DNA of 11,809 bases from Funneliformis mosseae (GCA_910592005.1 CAJVPP010003382.1:1-11809), one strand, 5' to 3'. Positions 1 to 8,709 are shown, counted from the stretch's first letter. Notes: generated by a model from the sequence alone, not told the origin. Program-made: numbers and translations.

Positions 1-27
1 TTTTATAATTACAATACTTTATTTTAG

Positions 28-384
28 ATGATGATGGTAAGCTTTTTTTGTTAACAATTATATAATTCACTATAATTAAAAACAAACTAAATCTATACCT
101 AAACAAAAATATTTATTTATAGATTATAATGGTAAGATATTTTATATTTTAATTATAAACGTCAATGCAATTTAAATAAACTATATTTTTCTTAATAAAA
201 ATTTATTGTTTTAGATAATTACGGTAATCTATCAAACTATATTTTCGTCATGTAAAATTAATTAAAAATAATTTATTGAATATAAATTATTTATATTTAA
301 TTGTAATCTCTCAATTTAATGAACTATATGGAGTAATTTATTAACTAACTAATATGGATTTATGTTTTTAAAAAAAAAAAATAG
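28..384 (+). other. Tandem 9-nt micro-exons and their introns
   Basis: Three 9-nt blocks, each preceded by AG and followed by GT: 28-36 (donor GTAAGC), 123-131 (donor GTAAGA) and 215-223 (donor GTAATC). All begin AT and end G, so all are phase 1 and can be joined in any number without changing frame. Joined to the exon at 385 they give a Asp/Asn/Tyr-rich string ending DNYGTC; the YG(T/K)C step is what I recall for this kinase family, which supports the last micro-exon. Introns are 37-122, 132-214 and 224-384, with poly-T-rich acceptors and an ACTAAC branch-like site at 344-349. The 95- and 92-base spacing suggests tandem duplication of an exon-intron unit. No transcript evidence is available here. 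Confidence 0.55.
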
Positions 385-1659
385 GAACTTGTTCAATATG
401 CAATGAACAAAACACTGGATACAATTGGTGTAAACAATGTAGTTCTAAACAATTTCAAACTGAATTTATTAAATGGACTAGTAGAAATAAGTTTATTGAT
501 GAATTTATTCAAAATATTCAAATTAATGCTCAAAATAAAAAACAAGTTTTAGAATGGATTCCTTACAACAAACTTGAAAATATTGAATATCTTGATAAAG
601 GGGAATTTAGTACTGTGTATAAAGCTATTTGGTCAGATGGATATAGATTGAGTTTAAAAGTATATTCTCATAATGACATCAAATGGGTTCGATCTGACAA
701 ATTAAATATTGTCCTTATAAATCTTAATGAGTTTTCAAATCAAAATGAGGAACTTTTAAATGGTGTATGTTAATTAATAATTTAGTTTTAATTTGAAACT
801 TTTATATACTAAACTGATTTTTATATTGTAGTGGAAACACCATTATAAATGTTATAGTCAATTAGAAAAATATTCAACTGAAAAATTTGTTCAATTATAT
901 GGATTTACTCAAGATCCAAATACTTTAAATTATATGGTCATAATGAATTATGCAGAAAATGGCAATTTAAAAAAATGTTTACCAAATATTATTAAAGATC
1001 ATTGGATGTTAAAGTTGTTAAAATTACATAATATTATTAGTGGACTTGAAAAAATACATCAAAAACATCTTATTCATTGTAATATTCATCATGGTAATGT
1101 TTTAAATGTAACAAAAAATATTTTTTCTATTAGTGATTTTAGATTATGTAAACCTTTAAATTATTTTCAACAATCTAAAACAAATGGTATTTGTGGTGTT
1201 TTACCATTTATAGCACCTGAAGTTTTAAGAGGTCAACCTTATACTATGGCTAGTGATATATATAGCTTTTCTATGATTATGTGGGAATTTATATCTGAAA
1301 TTCCTCCATTTGATGATAAAGCTCATGATGAAAATCTTGCTTTAAGTATCTGCAATGAACAACGTCCTGAAATTATTAAAGATACTCCACAATGTTATAT
1401 AAATTTAATAAAAAGATGTTTGGATAATGATATATTAAAAAGACCAACTGCATTAGAAATTAAAAAAATCATTGAAAATTGGTATTCAAATATTAATATT
1501 AAAGATTTTGATGAAGAATTTAGAAATGAAGTTTTAGAATTTTATAAAGCAAATAAAGCTTTAATTCAAAATCAAAGTTATATTTTAAATAATTCTATTA
1601 TAAAATCACATTCACAAGTTTATCATTCAAGTCATTTATTTAAATTTATTCAAATTTAA
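28..1659 (+). CDS. Kinase-like protein, probable pseudokinase, 5' end outside window
   Basis: Protein-kinase-like gene of the large family expanded in arbuscular mycorrhizal fungi. Proposed exons are 28-36, 123-131, 215-223, 385-764 and 832-1659; the stop is at 1657-1659. The exon starting at 385 encodes a CX2C-X9-CX2C knuckle (TCSIC...WCKQC), then 'FIKWTS', 'LEWIPY' and a glycine loop GEFSTVYKA (from 600). The C-lobe is well kept: APEVLRGQPYT, DIYSFSMIMWEF and RPTALEI. Key catalytic positions are altered. The VAIK lysine position reads IVLI (708-719), the HRD-type motif reads HCNIHHGN with Asn (1081-1083) for the catalytic Asp, and DFG reads DFR (1135-1143). Family knowledge says loss of both Lys and Asp abolishes normal phosphotransfer, so I infer a pseudokinase or scaffold. 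No in-frame ATG precedes the core, so the start lies upstream of base 1. The first ATG of the long open frame, at 934, is inside the domain and is not the start. Confidence 0.82.
765..831 (+). other. Spliceosomal intron in the kinase gene
   Basis: A 67-base phase-0 intron. The donor GTATGT follows codon GGT (762-764), the branch-like ACTAAAC lies at about 808-814, and the acceptor is TTGTAG. Without removal the frame stops at TAA 771-773. With removal, the LLNG and WKHHYKC segments join and the kinase domain reads through, matching family structure. Confidence 0.88.
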
Positions 1660-2818
1660 ATGACATTATAAATTGAAATACAATTTAACCAAAATTTAGG
1701 TAATTATAATTTTTATATCATTTGATTTAAATTTTTAATAAATCTAATTGCTTTTTTTCTTATAATAGATAAAGTTTTTATAAAAGTTAATTATTTTTTA
1801 TTTAAAAATATATTATCATTTATTTATTTTTTTTAAAAAATAAATTATATTTTATTATTTATTTATTTAGTATATTTGTTTATTGAACACTGAATATAGA
1901 ATAACTATTTTAGTCAGTCAGTTTATAATAACATTAACAAATTAAATAAACTTTACTGAAATTCTCTAAAAATATTGCATAATATTGATAATAATAAATT
2001 AAGTTTTTTGTTACTATATTAAACAGATATTTATGTAATTTTATACTAAAGAATATATAAATTAAAAAGACTTATTACAATTCCAATTTTTTAATTTTTA
2101 TAAAAATTTAGTATTTAAAAAACAGCTAATTTTCATTTCACTCTTAGATATGCTAATTTAAAATTAATCTATTATTTTTAAATAAAATATTTTTTAATTT
2201 ATAATTATTTAAAATTTTTATAATACTCATATTTGTTATTTATAAATTAGATATAGTTAATAAATTCAAAAAGATTTATAGGAAGTAATTATATCTTTTA
2301 TTATATGAGTTCTTTACATCAGTGAAAAAATTAATTTGACAAAATAATCAATATATTTTTTATTTAATTTTTTTATTATAAGAATATATAGTTATAAAAT
2401 AACTTTTTTTACTATAGCATGATTTATTTGTTATATAAAACCATCAATCAAAAAAAAATTTTAAAATTGATGTGATGGTTAGTCATAGTTTATATAATTG
2501 AATATAAACTTATAAGTATTGTAAATAAAATATTATATATATTCAAGTTGAATATAAAGGAACAATATTATAATTTAAATGCATACTTTTTTTAAATTTT
2601 ATTTTTACTATATTTACTAAAATTAATTAAATAAAATTATTTAATAATTTCAATATTATTTTTCGTATTACTTTTTTTTTAATGGAAATACTTCATTATA
2701 TTAAAATTGAACAATAAAATTAAAATGATCATTTGAATAGTTAAAATCTGATATACTTTATTTACATAATCTTTATTGATACTCTATCAGCTTTCAATAA
2801 TTTTAAGATGTTCTTATA
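1660..2818. other. Gene-free AT-rich intergenic DNA
   Basis: Homopolymer-rich sequence with stops in all frames. I see no gene-like protein or RNA here. A weak inverted pair, AACCATCA (about 2439-2446) and TGATGGTT (about 2473-2480), brackets an A/T-rich loop. It may be a random hairpin or an old element remnant. Confidence 0.6.
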
Positions 2819-2975
2819 TGAGGCCTTTGCAATAGAAAGGGAGGAAACTCAAAAAAAAATAAAAAATGAGTTAATAATAAATCTGAACAAATTATAGTAT
2901 TTAGAACATTTTTGGCTTATAAACTAAAATTTTAATTTTTTTGGAGTTTCCTTCCTTTCTATTGCAAAGACACCA
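2819..2975. mobile_element. 157-bp MITE-like element with ~38-bp terminal inverted repeats
   Basis: The left end (TGAGGCCTTTGCAATAGAAA...) and the reverse complement of the right end (TGGTGTCTTTGCAATAGAAA...) match over roughly 38 bases with a few mismatches, running into A-rich stretches. TA flanks both ends (2817-2818 and 2976-2977); the flanking repeat can also be read as ATAT (2816-2819 and 2975-2978). No coding capacity. A TA target suggests mobilisation by a Tc1/mariner-type transposase, which is inference from the target site. The two arms could pair into a long hairpin. Confidence 0.8.
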
Positions 2976-2977
2976 TA

Positions 2978-3355
2978 TTATTCATTTAGATAAATCTTTT
3001 TATTTTTTTTAGTGGCTGAAATATTACAGAACTACATTAAATTTTCTTTAATATATAATTCTAGCTAGCATTATATAATTTTTATCTTATTAGATAAATT
3101 TTAAGTTATACATATTGTAAATGTATATTTAAAGTATTATATTCAAAAAAAAAAGTAGAAAAGACAAATGAAATTTTATTTTTAAGGAACTAAATATTTC
3201 TTTAGAAATCTTAGAGTTAATTTTAAAATTCTTTTATAATGAAATTATTAATTTAAATAATTAATCTTAAAAAAAAATGTTTATTTTGAATTATATATTT
3301 ATAATTATTTTTATTTTAATATTTTGTATATAGGATATATTTTAGAGTTTTTACA
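2978..3355. other. AT-rich spacer
   Basis: No open frame with protein-like composition and no RNA gene seen. The sequence is dominated by A and T runs between the MITE-like element and the tandem array. Confidence 0.55.
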
Positions 3356-4160
3356 GCTTTAATATAATAAAGCATATTTTATAGTTTAGAGATTTTAAAA
3401 TCTATTAAAAAGTAAGCACGTTAATTTACTTTTTTATTTTTTAAAAAAAATCTCAACATCTTTCTTCTTTTATAAAAACTTATCTCCAATCTAAAGCTTG
3501 AAGAACTTCAGAATCTATAAAAAGGTAATTTTATGTTATTTTATTTTTTTATTTTTTTAAAAAAAAATCTTACTTACTCCTTTCTTTTATAGGAATTTAC
3601 CTCTATTCCAAGTCTTGAAGAAACTCTAAAATCTACAAAAAGATGAGTGTATTTTAGTTTTTTTTTCTTTTATTTTTAAAACAAATTTTCTAATACTCCC
3701 TCCTCTCCCTTAATAGAACTTACCAATTTTAAACCTTAAAAAACTTCAGAACTTACAAAAAATAGGTGAGTATAAGTTTTTTTTTTCTTATTTATTTTTT
3801 AAAATAAATTTTCTAATGCTTTCCTCCTCTTTTTTCATAGAACTTACCTCTGATTTCAAGTCTTGAAAAACTTCAGAACCTACAAAAAAAGGTAAGTATA
3901 AGTTTTTACTTTTCATTTATTTTTAAAATAAAATTTTTTAATGCTTTCTTCTCTTTCTTTATAGTACTTACTTCTGATTTCAAGACTTGAAGAGCTCTGA
4001 AACCTATAAAAAGGTGAGTATTAGTTAGTTTTTTTTCTTTTTTCTCTTTTATATAAAAAAAAAATTCCTTCCCTTCTTTCATAGAAACTTACTTCTAATT
4101 CTAGCATTAAAGAACTCTGAAACCTATAAAATGATAAGTGTGAGTTAGTTTTTTTTTTTA
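3356..4160. repeat. ~120-bp tandem array, seven units with exon-like cassettes
   Basis: Seven units; the equivalent donor-like site falls at 3412, 3525, 3643, 3766, 3892, 4014 and 4134, spacing 113-126. On the plus strand a unit has a pyrimidine tract, TAG, a ~50-base cassette, then GTAAGT or GTGAGT. The cassettes ending 3765 and 3891 are open and read as leucine-rich or coiled-coil peptides (for example NLPLISSLEKLQNLQKK); the others have stops, a base deletion, or a lost AG or GT. On the minus strand the same unit has an acceptor-like TTTTTTTGTAG and a donor-like GAGGTAAGT, and the two units ending 3891 and 4013 stay open for about 30 codons (segments DLKSEVSSMKKEEE and LKSEVSTIKKEKK). It is either a minisatellite or a degraded multi-exon repeat gene. 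The first unit is the most divergent. Confidence 0.75.
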
Positions 4161-4788
4161 ATTACATTAATCCAAAATTTTATATTTATATAATTATATA
4201 GTAAAACTATCAGTATAAGTATATTTCAATATAATTATACTATTAGATAGTTCTAAAGGGTATAATAGAGAATGTAAATTGTACTAATATTACTAACTTT
4301 ATTTTTATATTTTTTTAAAATATTATTACTAACTTTTATTACATTATTACTTTATTATATATTTAAATATTTTTTATAATATTTTTTTATATTTTATATT
4401 ATATTAAATAGTATTTTTATTATTATAAAATGTTTGTATTTTATTGTTGTTATTTATATTTTATTAATAAATAAATAAATAAATTTTAATAAAAGTAATT
4501 TTAAATTATATATTAATAATTAATAAATTATAAATTTAGTAGTAATTATATATATAAATTATGTATATAATATACATTTTATCTAATTTTTATATCTGTT
4601 AAAAATTATAAAATTTACTTTTTTTTATTTTTTGTATATATTTAAAGAATTATAAAAAAAATATTTTTTTTTATTTTTTAAATATGTTTTTTCTCATTTT
4701 AAATTAAGTTTAAGATTTTTATTTTAGAAAAAATATATATTATACTAGAATTTCATAAATATTATATCTTCTTATTCTTGATAAGTAT
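4161..4788. other. AT-rich spacer with one hairpin
   Basis: Nearly pure A/T with no gene seen. An imperfect inverted repeat at about 4205-4252 pairs AACTATC plus AGTATAA-like steps with TTATACT plus GATAGTT, giving a possible stem of about 18-20 pairs. A short TAAA-type simple repeat lies near 4465-4485. Confidence 0.5.
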
Positions 4789-5403
4789 TTAACTTTTCTT
4801 TTCTTTACACTTTTGAGTATATTCAGCATTTCTTTTTAACTTAATGATTCTTTCTTTATTAGATTTGATTTCAGCTCGAAGATTCTCTATTTTTATATAC
4901 ATATCATGCTGAAATTGAGAATCTGTTATGATGTTATATATCTGCTTAAATTCAGCAAGATTTTTTTCAGCTGTTATTATCTCGTTTGCTATTCTTCTTT
5001 GTGCTAATACATTGATAAAAATTTCTGATACAAGATCGATTTAACAAATCGTAGGAAGAATAGAAAGAAGAGGAGTTAAAGCTTCTCTAGGTACAGAAGG
5101 CCTTAGTCTCATTATTTGTATATCAGGTAAATTATATGGTGTAGCCAGATAATTTCTAATAATATTTTCAATTTCTGCTTTACTTTTATTTTTAATTTTA
5201 TTTGATTCTTTTATTGCTTTGTCACAAATATCAGCGCGATTAGGGGTACCATTTTCAGTTTTAATCATAATACTATATACATAAGCATATAAAAATTCTT
5301 GGTATTTATTTGTTGGTAAATTATATATTAGTTTCTTATTGAACTTGGGGCTAACAAAGAAAGTTTGGTTTATTTTTGCATTGAAAATAGAATTATTACG
5401 CGT
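4789..5403 (-). pseudogene. Unrecognised protein with coiled-coil tail, one in-frame stop
   Basis: The minus-strand frame is open from 5403 to 5044, interrupted by TAA at 5041-5043, then open again in the same frame to the stop at 4789-4791. That is 120 plus 83 codons. The frame extends well upstream of the ATG at 5266-5268 with protein-like composition (segments VSPKFNKKLIYNL, YQEFLYAYVYSIM), so this ATG is probably internal, and the true start is either lost or on another exon. The middle carries TPNRADICDKAIKESNKI and IMRLRPSVPREALTPLL. The tail is charged and heptad-like (IENLRAEIKSNKERIIKL), a likely coiled coil. GC content is visibly higher than in the flanks. I do not recognise the family. 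TAA could come from CAA by one C-to-T change. The lack of frameshifts suggests recent inactivation, or a sequencing error. Confidence 0.65.
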
Positions 5404-5848
5404 TTATTTATAAAAAAGTTTTATAATCAAAATATGAAAGTTGAACATATTATAAAACTTTGCAGCAATTCAAATTTCTTTTTTGTAGTGAAATAATTTC
5501 CCTCAGCAGCAAATTCGAGTTTCTTTTTTTGTAATAAAAGAATGTAAAATAATTTCCTTCGTAGCAATGCGCAGCAAGATATGATCCTATAAAGAGAAGA
5601 TCAGCATCATATTTTCTTCGATTTTGAATCTTTTAAATATATTTTTTTTAATATAAAATAGACTATTATAATAAATTTTACTATTTTTTTATCATTTTTA
5701 AAATTTATCATTTTTTATTATAATATATTTAATATGATATTTTACAACTGATAAAACATACTGATATATGAGTTCTATAAAAGGAAATTGACATAATCAA
5801 AATATCTTACCTGAGGGTGGGGAGGTTAAGGCTTATAATAAAGTGATA
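5404..5848. other. Intergenic DNA with short inverted and direct repeats
   Basis: An inverted pair AAGTTTTATAAT and ATTATAAAACTT spans about 5415-5460. A following motif, GCAGCAA(A)TTC.A.TTTCTTTTTTTGTA, occurs twice (from about 5462 and about 5505), with a third partial GTAGCAATGCGCAGCAA near 5562. The segment at about 5805-5870 is clearly richer in G and C and lies just past the end of the minus-strand LRR relic. It contains CTCAG followed by GTAAGA on the minus strand (5813 to 5805), which could be an old splice donor. No gene assigned. Confidence 0.4.
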
Positions 5849-5879
5849 TTAGGTAATATATGTCACTGCCCTTATCTGA

Positions 5880-6376
5880 ATATTATCACATTTTAGAAAT
5901 CTTAAAGAATTAGATAAAATTGGTAAATTAGTTAGATTATTATTATTACATCAAAGTTTTATTAAGGAATTAGATAAAATTGGTAAATACATTATTTTTA
6001 TTTTATAATAAATAAGTATTATTAAAGAATCAGATAAAGTTAATAATCTTGTGATTTGAGTTTAATAGTAATAAAGATATATTAAAGAATTAGATAGAGT
6101 TGGCAAGCCAGCTATTTGAATATTAAAGTAATATAAGTTTGTTAAGGAATTTAGTAAATTTGGTAAGCTAGTTATTTTATGTAAAGAAACAGTTAAGTTG
6201 TATTAAGGAATTAGGTAGAGTTAGTAAGCTAGTTATTTTTGTATAAGAATAGTTAAGTTTTGTTAAGAAATTAGGTAAATTTAGTAAGCTAGTTATTTTT
6301 ATAGATAAACAGTCAAGTTTTATTAAGGAATTAGATAGAGTTAGCAAGCCAGTTATTTAAGTTTTAAAGCAATCTA
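5880..6376 (-). repeat. Eight 60-bp LRR-coding repeats, 3' half of the gene
   Basis: On the plus strand the core AATTAGATA.A.TTGGTAA recurs about every 60 bases from about 5908 to 6343. Repeats near the insertion (for example LIKLDCLSIKITS, FLTKLNYSYTKITS) are better kept than those near 5900-6060, which contain several stops. Confidence 0.8.
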
Positions 6377-7290
6377 CAGTTCTCGAAAAAAGTAATTAGA
6401 ATTACAAAAAATGTAATAAATAATAAATTAGTGATTAAATTACTTTAAATTTTAAAGATTTGTTGATAAATATATAAATATTATATATATAAAATTTCAG
6501 CTATTTACTTTATCTCCTTGTCTTACAATCACATTTTTAATTAAAAAAAATCATTAAAAATTTAAAGAATGAAAAATTTGTTAAGTTTTTATATAATACC
6601 TCAAATATCAATGAACAGCTTTTTATATTTATATATAAAAAAATTACTAATATAAAAAGTATACCTTTTAGTAGATTTATAAAAAAAATTTTGATGCTAT
6701 TTTATCTGTTAGTTTTTAGTAAATCGAAATTAAAGTTGACTATAAAATATTATGCAGAATGCAGATCATAATTGTACTTATTTTAATATTAAACATATAA
6801 ATTTTTTTGTATATTTGAATACTATTAATCTACATTAAATAATTTATACAATAATTTTTTATAACTATTTTAATTTGAATTAAAATCTTAAATTTTTATT
6901 CTTTTAGCTATTATTAAGGGTTGAGGTCATTTTAGTAAATAAATTTCAATTTTAATTTTCTTAGCAATTAATGAATCATAAAGTATCAAATTTTTTTTTC
7001 AATGAATCAGCCTAGTTTGAACTTTGATTTTATAGCTATTTAATCTTAATAAATTGTAGTTAAAAATGCTGTATTAAAGTTTTCAGGTCTTTACTGCTTA
7101 AATTTTTAACAATATTTTTTTTTTGACTTAAAGGACGATTGTAGAATATGGAGATAGGATAAATAGCTAAAATTATGTATACACAATATTTATATATTTG
7201 ACAATAAATCTGTAAAATTTAAAGTAATTTCAAATACTAGTTTTTATTTATTATAATTTTTGTAATTCTGATTACTTTTTTTGAGAACTA
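6377..7290. mobile_element. 914-bp non-autonomous element with ~190-bp terminal inverted repeats
   Basis: The left end (CAGTTCTCGAAAAAAGTAAT...) and the reverse complement of the right end (TAGTTCTCAAAAAAAGTAAT...) align for about 190 bases: arms 6377 to about 6567 and about 7098 to 7290. Shared blocks include AGAATTACAAAAA, ATTACTTTAAATTTTA and AGCTATTTA...TATCTCC. TA flanks both ends (6375-6376 and 7291-7292). It sits inside the LRR array, whose repeat register continues across it. The centre (about 6570-7095) has no transposase-like frame, so it is non-autonomous. TA target and CAGT-type ends suggest Tc1/mariner-type mobilisation; the long arms resemble a foldback element. The arms differ at many sites, implying an old insertion. 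Confidence 0.82.
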
Positions 7291-7850
7291 TAAGTTCGTT
7301 AAGAAATTTGATAAAGTTGGTAAGCCTATTTATTTTAGCATAATTATAGTTAAGTTATATTAAGAAGTAGGGTAAAGTTGGTAAGTTTAAATTAGAGCAT
7401 AAGATTAATACTTTTAAAGAATTAAGTAAAGTTAATAAGATAATTAGGTTAGTATGTGAGTAGCCAAGAATTATTAAGGAGTTAGATAAGGTTGATAAGC
7501 AAGTTATTTTAGTATGAATGCAATAGAATTTTGTTAAGGAGAAAGGTAAAGTTGGTATGCTATTTATTTGAGTATAAGAGCAATTGAGTTTTATTAAGGA
7601 GTTAGATAACATTGGTAAAGCTAATTATTTCAGTTAAATTACAATTGAGTTTCATAAAATAGTCAAATAATATTGGTAAGCTAGTTATTTCAGTTACATT
7701 ACAAATGAGTTTTATTAAAGAGTTAGATAATATTAGCAGGCTAGTTATTTGAGATCCATCACAAATGAGTTCTGTTATTGTGTTAGGTAACGTTGGTAAG
7801 CTAGTTATTTAGAAATAGTTGCAATCAAGTTTTGTTAATTTTTAATATTT
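7291..7850 (-). repeat. Nine to ten 60-bp LRR-coding repeats, 5' half of the gene
   Basis: Units follow a 60-base period on the minus strand (ITSLPTLPNTITELICDGSQ, then ITSLLILSNSLIKLICNVTE, and so on). A single extra base in the CTTTACC step near 7617 shifts the frame between the fourth and fifth units. The unit next to the element is shifted again and stops at LI*. Confidence 0.8.
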
Positions 7851-7877
7851 TTCAATCTACTAAAGGAGTTTAATATG

Positions 7878-8156
7878 TCAGTCATCCTTATTTGCATCTG
7901 TTATAATTAAATTATCAATCGTATTATCATATATGATTAATTCAAGATTTTTGATTCTTTCTTCTAATTCATTAATAATTTCTTGTTTAGCATTGGGTAA
8001 TTCATCTTATTCTCTAACATTTCTAATAGTTTCTTGCTTGACTTTAGTTTTCTCTTCTCAAGCTTTAACATTTTCTTCTAAATAGTTGAATTGTGAGCGT
8101 AAATCTTTATTACTCTATTCTAATTCCTTAATTCTAACTTCAAATTCTTTTAGAGT
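7878..8156 (-). pseudogene. Coiled-coil protein relic with three in-frame stops
   Basis: A single minus-strand frame from 8156 to TGA 7878-7880 reads as highly charged heptad sequence (TLKEFEVRIKELE, LRSQFNYLEENVKA, IINELEERIKNLELII). It is broken by TAG 8115-8117, TGA 8058-8060 and TAA 8007-8009. Each stop sits where Gln, Arg or Gln would suit the coil, so each could be one C-to-T change (CAG, CGA, CAA). No frameshift is needed. An upstream stop just before an A9 run hides the original start. It ends about 30 bases before the first recognisable LRR of the next relic on the same strand, so the two could once have formed one coil-LRR gene, but nothing proves this. Family not recognised. Confidence 0.6.
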
Positions 8157-8159
8157 TTT

Positions 8160-8538
8160 TTTTTAGATTGTTATTCAAAATATTTCTGTGAATAATTTGA
8201 TTAATTTATTCTAGTAATTATTGTAATAGGTGTTTCTATTATAGTTCTTTGTCATTTATCTATTTATTTGTTAAATTTTATAATGTGTTTACTTGACAAG
8301 AAAATAAACAGAGTTTTTTTTTTAACCTACCATTTTTTTTCAACCCTACTCTTGTTTACTAATTGTAATGAATTTCTATAAATAACAAAACCAGATCGAT
8401 AGTGACATTAGCTCTGTTCAATTCTAATCTATTTTGATCTGATCTAATTTTTTTAAAATTATTTTACTAATTAAAAAATGGTAATAATTGAGTAGATAAA
8501 TTCCAAATTGATCTGTTCCATTTTAATTTTAACCAATT
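8160..8538. other. AT-rich spacer upstream of the transposase relic
   Basis: No coding frame seen. The stretch around 8409-8450 (AGCTCTGTTCAATTCTAATC, then TTTTGATCTGATCTAATT) resembles the ends of the 619-bp element further on and could be a degraded fragment of a related copy. If 8539-10331 is a Harbinger gene, that element's left terminal repeat should lie here or upstream, but I could not identify it. Confidence 0.4.
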
Positions 8539-8709
8539 ATGTCAATTAAACAAGATGTAAACAATGCTTTATTATTATTAATAATAGAAGAGATAAATAA
8601 TTCTTTTAATAATGAATTAAATGAACTAGAAGATGATATTTTTGAACTAATAAAAGTAGTTTTTCTTACTTTGTCTTCTTGTTATCTTATTACTCGAATA
8701 CATAATATT

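Larger units (their letters stand above)
5849..7850 (-). pseudogene. Leucine-rich-repeat protein, decayed and split by an insertion
   Basis: Tandem 60-base units on the minus strand encode 20-residue LRRs of consensus LPTLSNSLIKLNCSYTKITS, the SLxxLxCxxNxLTxLPxLPxSL type seen in large fungal and bacterial LRR families. About nine to ten units lie in 7291-7850 and eight in 5880-6376. A 914-bp element at 6377-7290 separates them, and its flanks rejoin in the correct repeat register. The gene is dead: extra bases near 7617-7620 and 7338-7341, a two-base insertion near 6181, and stops at KL*, LI* and YY* positions. The longest intact stretch (7612-7355) covers about four repeats. The minus-strand frame ends at TAA 5849-5851 after LKCDNIQIRAVTYIT. 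LRRs of this sort usually bind proteins; no partner can be inferred here. Confidence 0.8.

Noticed and set aside
28..36. ATGATGATG as the start codon of the kinase gene
   Set aside because: Read from this ATG the spliced frame enters the exon at 385 in the wrong phase; the kinase frame needs these bases in phase 1.
934..936. ATG at 934 as the start of the kinase protein
   Set aside because: The frame is open and homologous upstream through the 765-831 intron, and the ATG lies in the middle of the N-lobe.
2431..2500. Second MITE-like element around AACCATCA...TGATGGTT
   Set aside because: The arms match over only eight clear bases, with no flanking duplication; too weak in DNA this AT-rich.
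3356..4160. CRISPR-like or telomeric array
   Set aside because: Units are ~120 bases with diverged sequence throughout, no unique spacers, and splice-like elements at fixed positions.
5775..5810. 36-base intron (GTAAGA...TATAG) on the minus strand after the LRR relic
   Set aside because: Shorter than credible for fungal splicing, and the following sequence has no recognisable frame; only the donor-like site is kept as a low-interest note.
6570..7095. Transposase gene in the centre of the 914-bp element
   Set aside because: Stops in all frames and no family motif; the element is non-autonomous.
7355..7612. 85-codon minus-strand frame as a complete small gene
   Set aside because: It is a fragment of the 60-base LRR array between a frameshift and a stop; its ATG is an internal codon of a repeat (LPML/LPTL position).
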